From assembly GCA_023159155.1 (NCBI GenBank), contig JAJNNX010000028.1, forward strand, positions 62,001 to 126,000: a stretch of 64,000 bases of DNA, read 5' to 3'. The notes under the pieces are model-generated. The model saw nothing but the letters and a program-made list of their open reading frames with translations. It did not search any database and had not been told where the DNA came from. The stretch comes from Ustulina deusta (taxonomy: Eukaryota > Ascomycota > Sordariomycetes > Xylariales > Xylariaceae). Shown here one piece after another: positions 21,982 through 34,847 of this stretch (positions are counted from its first letter, which is position 1; each line of letters starts with the position of its first letter). Both the position numbers and the translations under genes were made by a program.

Positions 21982-21986
21982 ATAAT

Positions 21987-22749
21987 TATAATTAAAACTT
22001 ATTAATTAAATATAATTAGTTTTAATTAATATATTAAATAAATTAAATATATTTATAAAATTATTTAGTTTTTAATTAAAATTTTAAAAATATATATTAT
22101 TATAAAAATTTATAATTTTTATAAACTTATAAAAGCTTACTAGGTTAAATAATAGTTTTTATTAATATATTTTAAGTTTAAAATATAATAAGTTTAAGTT
22201 TAATTATTTCTTTTTAAAAATTTAGAAGTTTTAATAAAAAATAAAATATTTAAAAGTTTTAATTTTGTTATATATATAGTTATAAATATTAATATAATTA
22301 AATTTTTTATAATATTAATTAAAATTATTATATTTAAAACGTACTATTAAGATATTATAGATTTTTTATTTAATAGTTTTTAATAATTTTTTAAAATAAT
22401 TAAATTATATTTTAAATTTAAATTATATATATTTATTAAATATTATTAATTTTTATTACTTTATAAACTATTTATAAAAAGTTTAGTTTAGTTAAACGTT
22501 TAATCTTTTAAAAAATTAATAAAAAATTATTAAATATAAAAAAAATAATATTTTTTTTTGCTAGTTTATTAATTATTTTAATATTTTTTATATTTATATA
22601 GCTTAATATTTAATAAATATATATATTTATTATATTTATTATAGCTTAAAAGTTTTAAAATATATTTTAAAAACTATTAGTAGGTTTATTATATAGTTTT
22701 TAAATTACTAAAATATTATTAATATATATATATATTAAATATTTTCTAA
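21987..22749. other. A+T-rich tract between two LTR elements
   Basis: Almost pure A+T, no readable gene or paired repeat. Probably an older, fully RIPed repeat. Confidence 0.45.
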
Positions 22750-22754
22750 TTAAT

Positions 22755-22915
22755 TAATAGGCATAACTATAGATATATTAGCTATAGCTATAAACATGTT
22801 TATTATGTTTATAAATAGGTAGACGTCCTTATAATTTTATACTTAAAAAAAAATCATTTATTTATATTTTATATAATAATTATTATTATTAATAAGTAAT
22901 TAAATCGCCGTAACA
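22755..22915 (+). repeat. Left LTR of the 9-kb element
   Basis: Starts TAATAGGCATAAC (TG of the ancestral end mutated to TA) and ends GCCGTAACA. Aligns along its length with 31645-31809, with an extra four bases in an A tract of the right copy. Confidence 0.8.
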
Positions 22916-25900
22916 AGTAGTGCCTACCTACTAACCCAAACCTTTGATCTCTGTGTTACAGGAAGCACATATATTTAGGCTTATTAAACTACTTATTACT
23001 AATAAAATTTTAATAAAATTATGCTTTAAAAAAATTTAAACAATAATATTAAAGTTAGACTTAGCTACAATACTTTTATACTTAGCTTAATATAAATAGA
23101 ATTAATAAGTTGCTACGCTTTAGTTATTAACCTAAGTTTAAATAGCTATTATAGCTAAACTTAGCAACTAAAAAGTTATGCTTTAACTTTTAATTTTTTA
23201 TTAGTTTAAGCTTTAATAACTATATAACAATATAAAACAAAAAAAAAGCATAAAATACCTTAGCTCTGCTTTAAAAATAATAATTATTATTTGTTACGTT
23301 ATAAAAAAAATAAAATATGTTAACTTTATAACTAAACGCTAGAACTAGCACAAAAAACAATACTTTAAATAAATTAGAATATAATAATATAGTTATAAAA
23401 AAAAAAAAAAACAAATTAAACATTAAAATAAAATTAATATATATAATACTGCTTGTTTTAATTTAAATCAAACAAATTTATAAATTTTTTTTTAATAACT
23501 TTAACTACTAAAACATTAAATATAAAAGTAACACATATAAATATATCTTTATTAAAGTTATTTAACTAGACTAGGACTAAAAAACCTTTAATATTTTCGA
23601 TTGCTTTTTTAATAAAAATAAAGAACTAAATTTTATAAAAAAGCTAGCACCCAAAAAGTAGCAGTTAAATAATACTTTTAATAATACTTATACTAAAATT
23701 AAAAAAACTTTCTACAAAACTATAGTTAACAAAAAACTAAACAACTATTTTTATAAACAAAAATTCTAAACCTTAAAAAGCTATATCTACTAATAATTAA
23801 GAACTAAAAAAAAACTAGCCTATTTAAAAAAACTAATAACTATATTAATAAAAAGGTCTAAATCTATTTAATAATAATAAAAAACCGCTATTATAAGTTA
23901 AAACCTAATAAATATAACTAATATTAATTTATAAATAATTAAAATATTTTATAATATAATTCAGCTTATTATTACTATTTAATAATATTTAAATATAACT
24001 GAGAAATAAAATCTTATTATAATAAAATAGCTATTTATAATAATTTATACAAGCTTTTTAATAGTAAAGCTATTAAAAATTAGATATTTTTAGCTTAATA
24101 TACTAAAAAAATCTAGCAAAAGTTATATAATTTTTTATAAAAGCAAGAATACTAACTATATAAATATTTATTTTTAGGTTTAACGCTTTAAAAAATAAAA
24201 CAATATAAAAAATAAGTCTGCTATAGTAGCTACAAAAAGATAAACTCTTTTATAAAAAAATATATTATAATAATAGTTTTAATAATTATTTAAAAAAATA
24301 TAACAAAATATAAAGTAATTTTATTAATATTTATAAAAGCCCTAATTAAAAAATAAAACATTTAACTAAACATAGCAAATGTTTAGCTTTTTATTTATAA
24401 ATATATAATAAAAGATATTATATAAAAAAAACTTATTAGAACTTATATTATAAAAGCTTTTAAATATAGCAAAACTTAAAAAAATATTAAAAATCTATAA
24501 CTATTAATATAATTATAGAACTTATTACTACCCGAGCTATAAAAACTTGCGCTAAAACTAGTAGCAAAACAAATTATTAATAAATATTTAAAAAAGCTAA
24601 AAAAAAAATAGCTAACGTTAACTAAAAAAACAATAGTAATTATGTTTAAAATTAAATATTATACCTAAAATAGCAAAAAAAAAGAGCAAAAAGCAGTTAA
24701 CGCTAACTAGTTCTAATAAAACTAGCTAAACTATAAAAATAATAATGCTTTATTATAATAAAACTTTAGTTAAAAGCATTAAAATTTTAGAACACTTTAT
24801 TACAAATAGGGTTAATTATAGCAAATTAGATTATTATTACTAGGTTATAAAAAATAAAGCAACTAGAACAACTAAAAATAAAACAATAGCTGCTTTAAAA
24901 TATACTAATAAAATAACTAGCATAATATTAGGTTTAATAATTAATATATTATTAAGTTTAATAACTAAAATAAAAAAAACTAATAAAAACAATAAGTATA
25001 TTACTAATATTTTAAGTAGCAAAAACTAAACATAAATAAATTATAGGGTTATTATAGCAAAAAGATTGTTTAAAATATAAATTTTAATAATAGTAACAAA
25101 ACTAAAAACGTAACTATAAAAAAATATATTTATTTTAATAAAAAAAAAAAAAATTAACTAATAAAGTATATATAGCTATTAAATATAATAAAATAAATAG
25201 CTACTAGATATATAACTAAAATATTATATTAAAAAATAAAAACGTACTAATAAACCTAAATATAATATTAAAAACTTGTATAAAGTATAAAATTATATTT
25301 TATTCGATAAAAATAGCAAAAAACTATACTAAAAATATTTGCATAAAACAAACTAAACTAAACAAAAAAAATATTAAACAAATAGATTTTATACTAATAA
25401 TACTAACTGTACTAAAATTAATTAAATAAAGAATTAATATTTAACTAAAATAAATTATTAAAACAAACCTAAAACTATTATTTAGAAAAAAAATCAAAAA
25501 AAAGATTATATATTTTTAAATTCCTGTTTAAAACAATATTAAAAGCCCTAAAGTTAAAGTTTGCCTAAATATAAAATGCTCTAGCCATATTAGTAAATAA
25601 AAGTTTTATGAAAAATTTTATAAAAAATCTAAAATTCTAATATATCAACTTTATATTTATTAATAAAATAAAAATATAATTAGTAGTTACCCAAACTATA
25701 AATTTTAATATATATATTAAAAAGCATATTAAAAAAAATATAATATTTAAATATTTTATAATAATAATAAACATAATTAATAACTTAAAACTAAAAATAC
25801 TAATTAAAACAAAATTTATATTAAAATATAGAATTAAAATTAACTTTGTAAAAAAAACATATGTTTTTAGGTTAGTACTAGGACTCGAAATATAAAATAA

Positions 25901-28900
25901 AACAAAAACTAAACTACTTTTAATAGTACTAATCTAAAAAGTATTAATAATATATATAATAGTTATACTTGCTATAATAATAATATTTATAAATATAAGG
26001 TTTATTAACCTACTAATACCTATTAATAAAAAAAAAAAAATAATAAAACTATACTACTTTAAAAAAAAACAAAATATAACTTATAATATAATACTAGATA
26101 GATATTTATTAAAAAAAGTTATAATTTATAATTTATATATTTAGCTAATTATAATACAAAAAAATAAAAAACTAAAAACTATTTTTAAGTATTAAAAAAA
26201 TAAAATTATTTAAGTTATTAATTAGGCAAATATTATAAACTACTAAAAAAATAATATAAGCTAAAAAAACTAAACTAAAATAGTAGCATATTTAAATAAA
26301 AAAAAAGTTTAAAAAATATATATATTTTTTATAAAAAAATAAATAAGCAATTTAATTATACTAGTTATAAAAATAAACATACTATTTTATAAAATAATAA
26401 AACTAATAAATATACTTATAATTAGATTAATAGCTAAAATAGCTATAATAATAAATAATATATTATAAACAAAAAAAATCTATAAACTATTTAACAAATA
26501 TAACATTTTTTATAACAAAAGTATTATATTTATACTAAATAATTAAAAAATATAAATAAACCTAATAAATAAATAGTAAGATTAGCTTAAAACTATTAAA
26601 GTATATTTATTAAATATTAAAAATTATAAGTTCTTTAATACTAAACATAATAAAATATATATCTAAAAAAAATTTATATTTATAAACAAACTTACTTTAG
26701 TTACTTGTTTTATTTTTATTATTTAAAAAATAGTTAATAGTACTAAAAAAAATTAACTAGTAATAAATCTATAACTATTAAACAAAATTATAGTACTAGA
26801 TATATATCTATTATCTAGCTAAAATAATATAATTAAAAATATAATTAATAAACTCTAGTTTATATTATTTAATATATTAAGTTTTTTTTTTAACTATTAG
26901 TATACTTTAAATATTGTAACAAAATAGTTATTATTAGCTTTTAAAGCTTTAAAAAATTAAATATAATATTAATAAGATTTAAAAACTTATTAATATTTAT
27001 ATAAAAATTTATAAACTGCCTGTTTTTTATGTACTATATTTTTATATAAGCTTATATTAATAATATAATTATTTTTAGTAATAATTTTAATACTTATATA
27101 AAATATATAAAAATAATAATAAATATTTTTAATAAAACAAAAATTTATATTAGCGCTTTAAAATCTTTTGCTATTTTTTTATTAGTATAACTACTAAAAT
27201 ATAACATTAATAGCAAAAACATTACTAAAATAGATAATAGAATTAAAACATTTAAAAAACTAAAAATATTACGTATGTTTAAAGCTTTAGAAATATATAT
27301 TAAAATAACCGGTTAGCTACGCTATAAAATAACTTAGTTTAAATATAAAATTAAAGCATTATAATAAAAAAAAACTAATTTATTAGCTTAGACAAAAAAA
27401 AAAAAAACTTACCTATTAAAAAGTCTAAACTAATAAAACAAAGCTTTACTTCTAAGGTTACTTTTGAACCAACAAAAAAAAAAACAAAAAACTAAAAAAC
27501 GTTACAAAAATATTTATATATATAATATATTACTTATTACTACAAACCAGATAAGCTTTTTTTTTTTAAAATAAATACTTATAAAAAAGCCTACAAATTA
27601 ATAGTTTTTTAACTAAAAAACAAATAAAACAATATATTAATACTAAGCTAAAATATTTTAGTAATAAAAATTAAACTAATTATATTCTTATTTAAGCTTA
27701 TTAATAATATTAAAAAAAAATACAAATTAACAAAAAACTATAAAAAATAATCTAATTAAACATATAACTAGTAAATATACTAACAGACCATATACCAACC
27801 AAAAAAATAGTAATATATACCTTACTATATACTATAGATTTAAATAAAGCTAACTTAAAACTTACTAATATAACTAATTATTTTTTTTAATTTTAGCTTA
27901 AAATTTACTATATACTAGGAACACTAAACATAATACTAAATATACTTTTTAAATTACTACAAAAGCTAAAAAAACAAAAAAAAGCTAAAAAAAATAAATT
28001 AAGTATACTGAATAATATTTAAAAAAATAACGTTTATTAGGCATACCTTGCTAAAAAAAACAAAATTACAACAAATTTTTCTATATTAACCCTAATAATT
28101 AATAATAAGTTTAAAAAAGAAATAACCCAAAAGTATAATAGTAATACTAAATATAACTAAATAAAGAACATTTTATTTTAAAAAAAAACAAAAAAAAAAA
28201 AAGCAAAAAAAAATAAAAAACTAAACAGCCCTACTGCTAAACCAACCAGATACCAAAAAAGTATAATAGCTCTTTTTTTGTTTAATAATAATCTTTTTTT
28301 TTATATTAGCTATAACAAAAAATAATTTTTATATATCTTAAAAAACTATATTAAAAATATTTTTAAACTTATATATAATAAATATTACTACTTTAATATA
28401 AAATATATATTATATAATTTATAAAATATATATTTTTTTAATAAATACTAGAATATATACTAGTTTATAATTTATTATATAATATATAAAAAAAACTAAA
28501 TTAATAAGCAACTACTACTAAAAGAATTAATACTAATCAAAACACTAGCTATTCTTTATTATACTATTGCTATAAACTTTATTACAAATATACTGCTAGT
28601 AAAATCTAGAAATCTTTTTTAAAATATAAAAAAATATAACTACTTTAATATATTAGTAACTATATTATATAAAACTAATAAAAAATCACTTTTAATACTA
28701 AAACATAAAAAATATATAGCAAAAAATTAAACAAAAATACTATTATAAATATTATACCTATATAATTAAAAATTGCTAGTAGTTATTATTAGTAATAAAA
28801 ACCCAAAGTTTACTGGCAAAGTTTAAAAGAAAATTTATAATATATTAAACATTAAACTTCTTTTTTTAATAGCTTATTATTTTTAAATAAATAGGCTTTT

Positions 28901-30110
28901 AAAAAAAAAAAACCAAGTTATTAAAATAGCAGTTAGGTTTTATATAACTACTAATCCAAATATTCTTTAAACTAAATTACTACTAATACTATAATATTAC
29001 CTAAATAATATATTATTAGTAATAATTAAAAGATTACTAAACTAACTAATATTAGGATTTTAGCTATAATCTATTATAAATATCTTAAACTAAAAAAAAA
29101 GCACTAAAGCTAATAATAAAACAATAAAAGTATTGAAAATAAAATATATTCAAAAAGCCAAACATTTAATTAATATAACTAATATAATTACTAAAAAAAA
29201 ATATAACAACAAGCATACCTTAATAACTTTTAATAAAAACAATATAGTTTATTTTAAACTATACAAAAGTTATTACTTACTTAGCAAACCTAAACAAAAA
29301 TAATTACTAATAAAAATAAAACTTTTTAAAATTATTAAAAAAATAGGGCTACTAGTATATAAACTTAATTTCTTTAGCAATTAATATATTTACCCTATAA
29401 TTTTAGTTATATAACTTTATAAACTTAAACAAAAAAAAAACTCCTTTAATAAAAAAGTCCTTCTATTAGGCCTAGTTATTATTAAAAGGACTAAAGATTA
29501 TTAAAAAATTAAAAAAATTACCTAAAAAAAAATCCAATTTTTAAATAGCAAACTTTTAGTTAAATATACTATTAAATAAAAAAAATAAAATAACAAATAT
29601 AACCAAAATTTTAATAAAAAAAAACTAAAACTATTAGTACTTAATTTAGTTAATAAATATAAAGCTAATAATACTATTAATTAAGCAAAAAAATATAAAA
29701 AGCGTAATATTGCTTATATAAAAAAGAATAACTTATTAAAATAACTAAGCTAAAAAACAAAACAAAAAAAACGTATATAAAGCAACAAATATATTACACT
29801 TATTTTAAAAAACTTTTATTTTTTAAAAATTATAAGCTAACCGTATATATTAACAAAAAATATATTATACTTATTATAACTATTTTATTTTTTAAAAAAC
29901 TACATTAAAAACAATAAATATATAACTATAAATAAAGCATATATTACTAAGCTTAGCTACTGCAATAATAACAAAAAAAATATTACACCTAATAAAACAA
30001 TATAAATATTATAGCTATTAATAAATATAATATTTCTGCTAATTAAAGATTTAACATTTTTGCTAACTAAAGACCTAATATTTCTATTATTTAAAGCGCT
30101 AATATAAACT

Positions 30111-30137
<27 letters not shown>

Positions 30138-30142
<5 letters not shown>

Positions 30143-30205
30143 CAAGTTATACTTATTATAATATATAATAATAAACAAGTTATACTTATTATAATATATA
30201 ATAAT
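30138..30205. repeat. 33-bp direct repeat, two copies
   Basis: The unit AATAATAAACAAGTTATACT followed by TATTATAATATAT occurs twice in tandem with a 33-base period, next to an (AAT)n run, inside the 9-kb element. Confidence 0.75.
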
Positions 30206-31644
30206 ACTAAAAATAAGTATATAGTTATAAGTTTTAGTTAAAATAACAATAGAAACAACAAAAATACTAAAAAACCTGCTAAACCTATTAACCTAGCACA
30301 AATAACCAAAAAAAAAATTTAAAGTTTTTAGATCGGGCTACAAAAAAAAAAAAAAATCGCTACAGCTAAAAAAGCTACTAAACATAATACTATTTCTATC
30401 AAAAATAGTACCTAAAAAAAATTACTATACTAAAAAAAATCTATTAGAATAAAAAAAACAGTAGAAATATTAAAAACAATAAATTAAGTATTAAAAATAA
30501 AAAATAGCTAACTATTACTATTAGATTATTTAAAAATAGTAATAATAATAATAATAATACTTTTAATTATTTGTTTAACTTTAATAAAAGCAAATTTTAC
30601 GTAATATTATATAGCTATAAAAAATAAGCATTATATAATAGTAATAACTTAAAAAACAATATTTATAGCAAAAAAGAAACTAAAAATAATAACTAATAGG
30701 GCATTTATAATAAATCTAATAGTAGCTTAGCAATATTTAAAAAACTATATAGCAAAACAAATAACTTTAATAGAACTATTGCTTGCTTTAATAACAAAAT
30801 AGATAAGTTTAACTTTTTTTATAACTTAATTATTAAAAAACTTACTAAACTATTTAGCAAAAATAATAAAAAACCTTTTATAGCTAATAGTTTTATATAA
30901 AGCTTTAAAACTAAATATATAAATGCTATAAAAACTAAAAATTAAAAAAAAGTATAAAAATCCTTACTTTTTAATAAAGCTAATATTTTAGCTTTTAGGT
31001 TTATATTTTTAAATAGTAGCTTTAACCTAACAATTATAGAACAACTAGCAAAACTTAGCTAAATAGATTTAATATAAGTTAAATCTAACTATAAAAAAAC
31101 TATAAGTAATTTTAACAAATTTACTACTTAGTTTTATACTTATTTAAAAAAAAATATTACAAAAAAGTTAATTTAAATATTATATAAAATAAGCTTAATA
31201 ATTTAAAAGCCTAACTTAATAGCTATAAAATTAAATTTAGGTAATAAAACAAAACTATTACTAAGCTAGCTACCTAAATCAATAAATTTAACCCTAATAA
31301 TAATAAAATAACTAAAAAAGTTAACGTTATTAAACTTTAACTATAAAAAGCTATACGTACTACTAAAACGTACCAAAAAAACGCCAAAAATATTTTTAAG
31401 CAAATAATAAAAATACTTAACAATTACAAAAGTATTTTTAACAACTACAAAAATATCTTTAATAAAATAAAACAAAGCTTTATTAAATTAAACAAAATCA
31501 TAAAAAAAAAAAAAAAATACAAAAAAAATAAAAATAAAAAAAAACAAGTACTACGCGTTATATAACAAAAAAAATTAAAAATATTAAATTATAAAAAATA
31601 TCTATAACCTAAAACAAGTAGCTTTATCTAAAAAAAAAAGCACT

Positions 31645-31809
31645 TAATAGGCATAACCATAAATATATTAGCTATAACTATAAATATATTTATTATATCT
31701 ATAAGTAAGTAGATATCCTTATAATTTTATATTTAAAAAAAAAAAGATCATTTATTTATATTTCATACAATAATTGTTATTATTAATAAGTGACTGAATC
31801 GCCATAATA
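31645..31809 (+). repeat. Right LTR of the 9-kb element
   Basis: Starts TAATAGGCATAAC and ends GCCATAATA. Keeps TTCATACAATAATTGTT and GTGACTGAATCGCC, where the left copy has T or A at several C or G positions. Confidence 0.8.
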
Positions 31810-31814
31810 TTAAT

Positions 31815-34800
31815 TATATAATATATTATAAGCTATATTTAATTTTTTTAGTTTTTTTATTAAAAATTTTTATAATATTTAAATAGTTTTTATTTTAGGC
31901 TATTAGTTTAATATTATAATTTAAAATTGTTTAAAAAAATAATTATATAAATTAGTAATAAATTATTATATTACTTAATAAATTTTTTTATAATTTCTTT
32001 TTTTATATTTATTATAATTTATTTTATAAATCTTTTTATATAATAAAATATTAGTAATTATAATTTTAAAAAATTTAGTAGTATTATTATAATTATTTAA
32101 AGTTTTTTATATATATATTTTTTTTAGTAATAAAAATAAATATAATTAATAAAACTAATAAGTATTAAAAGTTTATTATTTTTATTTAAAAAATTATTTT
32201 AGTTTAATAAATCTTAAATATTATTTTAGCTATAAATAAGCTTAAATTATAATCAAAAGTTTTATTAAATATAAATCTTTATATTAAAAGAACTACTTTT
32301 ATAATAGTTTTTAAAACATAACTAATATTTTTTAAATAACCCTAGATCTTTATATTAATATTTTAGCTATATAACTAAGCTTTATTAAATAGTCTATAAA
32401 TAATATTAGCTAACTTTTCAATATAATAAACTATATTTAAAGCAACTATTATTTATTATTTAATATAATTACAAAGAATAAAAAAATTTTTAAACTAAAC
32501 CTTTAATTATTCAATTAAGCTTTAAGCTTGCTATATATAGTAGTTAAAATTAAAAAAGTATATTTTTAGTATAATTTCTTTTTTAATTTTAAAAAATAAA
32601 TAAGGTTTATTTTTTTTACTTTAAAACTAACTTTATTATTTATATTTTATTAGTTTAGTATTTTTTTTAAATATAAATTAATATATAATAGTACTAGGTT
32701 ATTAATATAGCTAAATTATTTTTTTATATTAGAAAATAGTATTTTTGCTATATATCACAAAAAAAAACTAATAAAATAAAAAATCTGTATAAAAATTTAT
32801 ATTTTAATAAAAATAGTTCAGTAATATAGTTTTTTAGTTATATTTTGGTAGTTTTTCTATTAAAAAAAAATATATATAAATTTAATTATTTTTAAGGCTT
32901 AACTTTGTTAGATTATTTAAAGCAATAAATACTTAGCTAATATTATATTAAAAGCTTTTTATATATTTATAATAACTAGAATAATTATTAATTTTTTTAA
33001 TAATATTTCTGTTTATTATAAATTAATAGTATTATATATTAATAAAATTCTAGTTATTTTTTTTAAAATATATAAAAAAGAAATTAAACATTAAAACTTT
33101 ATATTTATATAGTTTTTTTTGTTTAGTTTATATAAAATTATTACTTTTATAGTTTTATAAATTATAAAAAAAATTTAATTTTTAAATAGCTTTTAAATAA
33201 GCTTTTAATATATATTTTTAATATATTTTTATATAAGTTTAATTAAACTAATTAAACAAGTATTAATATTTAAAATAATATTTTTGAGTTTAATAATAAT
33301 TATTTTTAGTTTTTTTATAAAAATAAAAATATTTTAAAATAAATAATTATTAGAAATAATATAAGTTTTCTAAAAATTATAATTTAAATTATTAGCTAAA
33401 AAAAATAGCTAAAAAAATATTTTTAAAAATTTAAATTTTATTAGTCATATTTTTAATTAATATATCATTTATATTTAAAAATTTATTTTTTAACTTAAAC
33501 TATAATTTATACTAGTTTAAAATTTTAAATAAGTTTATATTTAATTTAGCTTAATTAATAAAGTTTTATTAATAATTTCTTTTAGCTTTTTATACTATTT
33601 TAAACTTCTTTAAGGCCTTTATATATTTTAGTATTTATTATAAAGTGTTATAGTTTATAATATATTATTTATAAAATCTACTAATTATTAAGCTAAGTTA
33701 TTTAGTTTAAAGTTAATAAAGTTTAGGCCTAAAGTAGGTAAAGCTAAACTATTTATTTTTGTTATTTTTATAAAAAAAATATCTTTAAAAAAAGGATTAT
33801 TATTTAGAACTGGTCTAAAAAGATTTTTTTTTAATAAGTTAGAACATCTATTTTATTTATATAAATAAAATTATAAGTATTAGCCTAGGAAAAGATTTTT
33901 TAGCTATTATTTAAATAGCTAGTTATTTTTAATTATTAGACTATATTTTTAGTATTTATATTATTTATAATAATATATTTTAGTAATAATATATATTTTA
34001 TAAAAATTTAAATTATATTTATATTATTAAAATTTTTTAATTATTTATATATATTTATAGTTATAATATTATTTATTAATATTTAAATACTATTTTTAAT
34101 AAATTATAGTCTAGTTTGTTTTATTTCAAATTTTTTTTTTAAATATATATTATAACTTGAAGCTTTTTTTTTTTACTCTAGTTATTTTAAAAAATAAATA
34201 AAATAAAATATAAATAATTAATAATTTTATTTTTGCTATTTGATTAATACTATAATTCTTATATTAAAGCAATATTTATATTGCTTTAGTTATATAATTA
34301 TAAAAATATATTTATTATTTTTAAAGTTCTAATATAATTAATTTATATAATTTAAAAAGTAATAAGTTATTTTTTTAATAGGGCTTAAAAAATTTATTAG
34401 TCTTATTATTGTTTTATAAGTACTACTATAACTATATTAAAAATATAAGCATAAATATAACCTAGGTTTATAAAGCATTACTATAAATAAAATATTTTTT
34501 AAACCTAAGTATTTTGCTTAGTAAGCTAAATTAAATAGATAAAGCAAAGTTATTTTTATTTCTCTTTTTTTTATTTATTTATATTTATTAAAATTAACTA
34601 TATAGAATTACTATTAAAACTTTTGCTTTATTATTTATGCTTAATTATTAGCTTTTTGTTTTATTGGGCTATAGTCTTAAGTTATATATCTAGCTTTATA
34701 TCTAGCTATAAGCTAAGGTTTTATATTAAAAAAATAATTATTATTTTAGGCCTAGCTAGATTATTTAATATAGATAGGCTAAAAACCGGGGTTAAAGTTA

Positions 34801-34847
34801 TATTTATTTTCATATCTAGTACCTAGTATATGTTATTATTAGTTGTT
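31815..34847. other. A+T-rich tract, T-rich on +
   Basis: About 3 kb between two LTR elements with no readable gene. The + strand is richer in T than A, the reverse of the 9-kb element, so if it is an old transposon its coding strand is probably -. A slightly less mutated patch (34,620-34,830, with CTAGCTTTATATCTAGCTATAA and AAACCGGGGTTAAAG) adjoins the next element. Confidence 0.4.

Larger units (their letters stand above)
19767..21986 (+). mobile_element. Short non-autonomous LTR retrotransposon
   Basis: Two LTRs of equal length (308 bp) lie at 19772-20079 and 21674-21981, flanked by the 5-bp duplication ATAAT (19767-19771 and 21982-21986). The intact termini read TGTTAGAATAG at the left and CATCCAACA at the right, so the ancestral ends are TG...CA with TGTTGGA/TCCAACA symmetry. 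The internal part is only about 1.6 kb and has no gag or pol frame, so this is a TRIM- or LARD-like passenger. A purine-rich AAAAAGTAAAAATAG just before the right LTR suggests + orientation. LTR differences are mainly C/T and G/A. Most such changes are in the left LTR, but a few (GAAAGCCATAGCATAG against GAAGGCCATGGCATGG) are in the right one, so both were hit by RIP. Confidence 0.9.
22750..31814 (+). mobile_element. 9-kb LTR retrotransposon, heavily RIPed
   Basis: LTRs lie at 22755-22915 (161 bp) and 31645-31809 (165 bp). Both run from TAATAGGCATAAC through GATATATTAGCTATA-type text and TCCTTATAATTTTATA to ATCGCC(G/A)TAA(C/T)A. The 5-bp repeat TTAAT flanks the pair (22750-22754 and 31810-31814). 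The total length of about 9.05 kb suits an autonomous Gypsy- or Copia-type element, but stops interrupt every frame and I could not read integrase, RT or RNase H motifs, so the superfamily is open. The + strand is A-rich and an A10-GCACT tract precedes the right LTR, which suggests + orientation. A less mutated segment follows the left LTR (22916-22972, TAGTGCCTACCTACTAACCC) and should hold the primer-binding site. Confidence 0.8.

Noticed and set aside
19767..21986. CRISPR-like array in the GGGCTAGCC repeats
   Set aside because: Units are 16-17 bp with no unique spacers, lie inside a eukaryotic LTR element, and no cas genes are present.
24840..25022. Hydrophobic 60-codon frame in the 9-kb element
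   Set aside because: Leu/Ile/Val-rich translation is what A+T-only DNA gives by chance; same for frames at 29957-30178 and 34623-34826.
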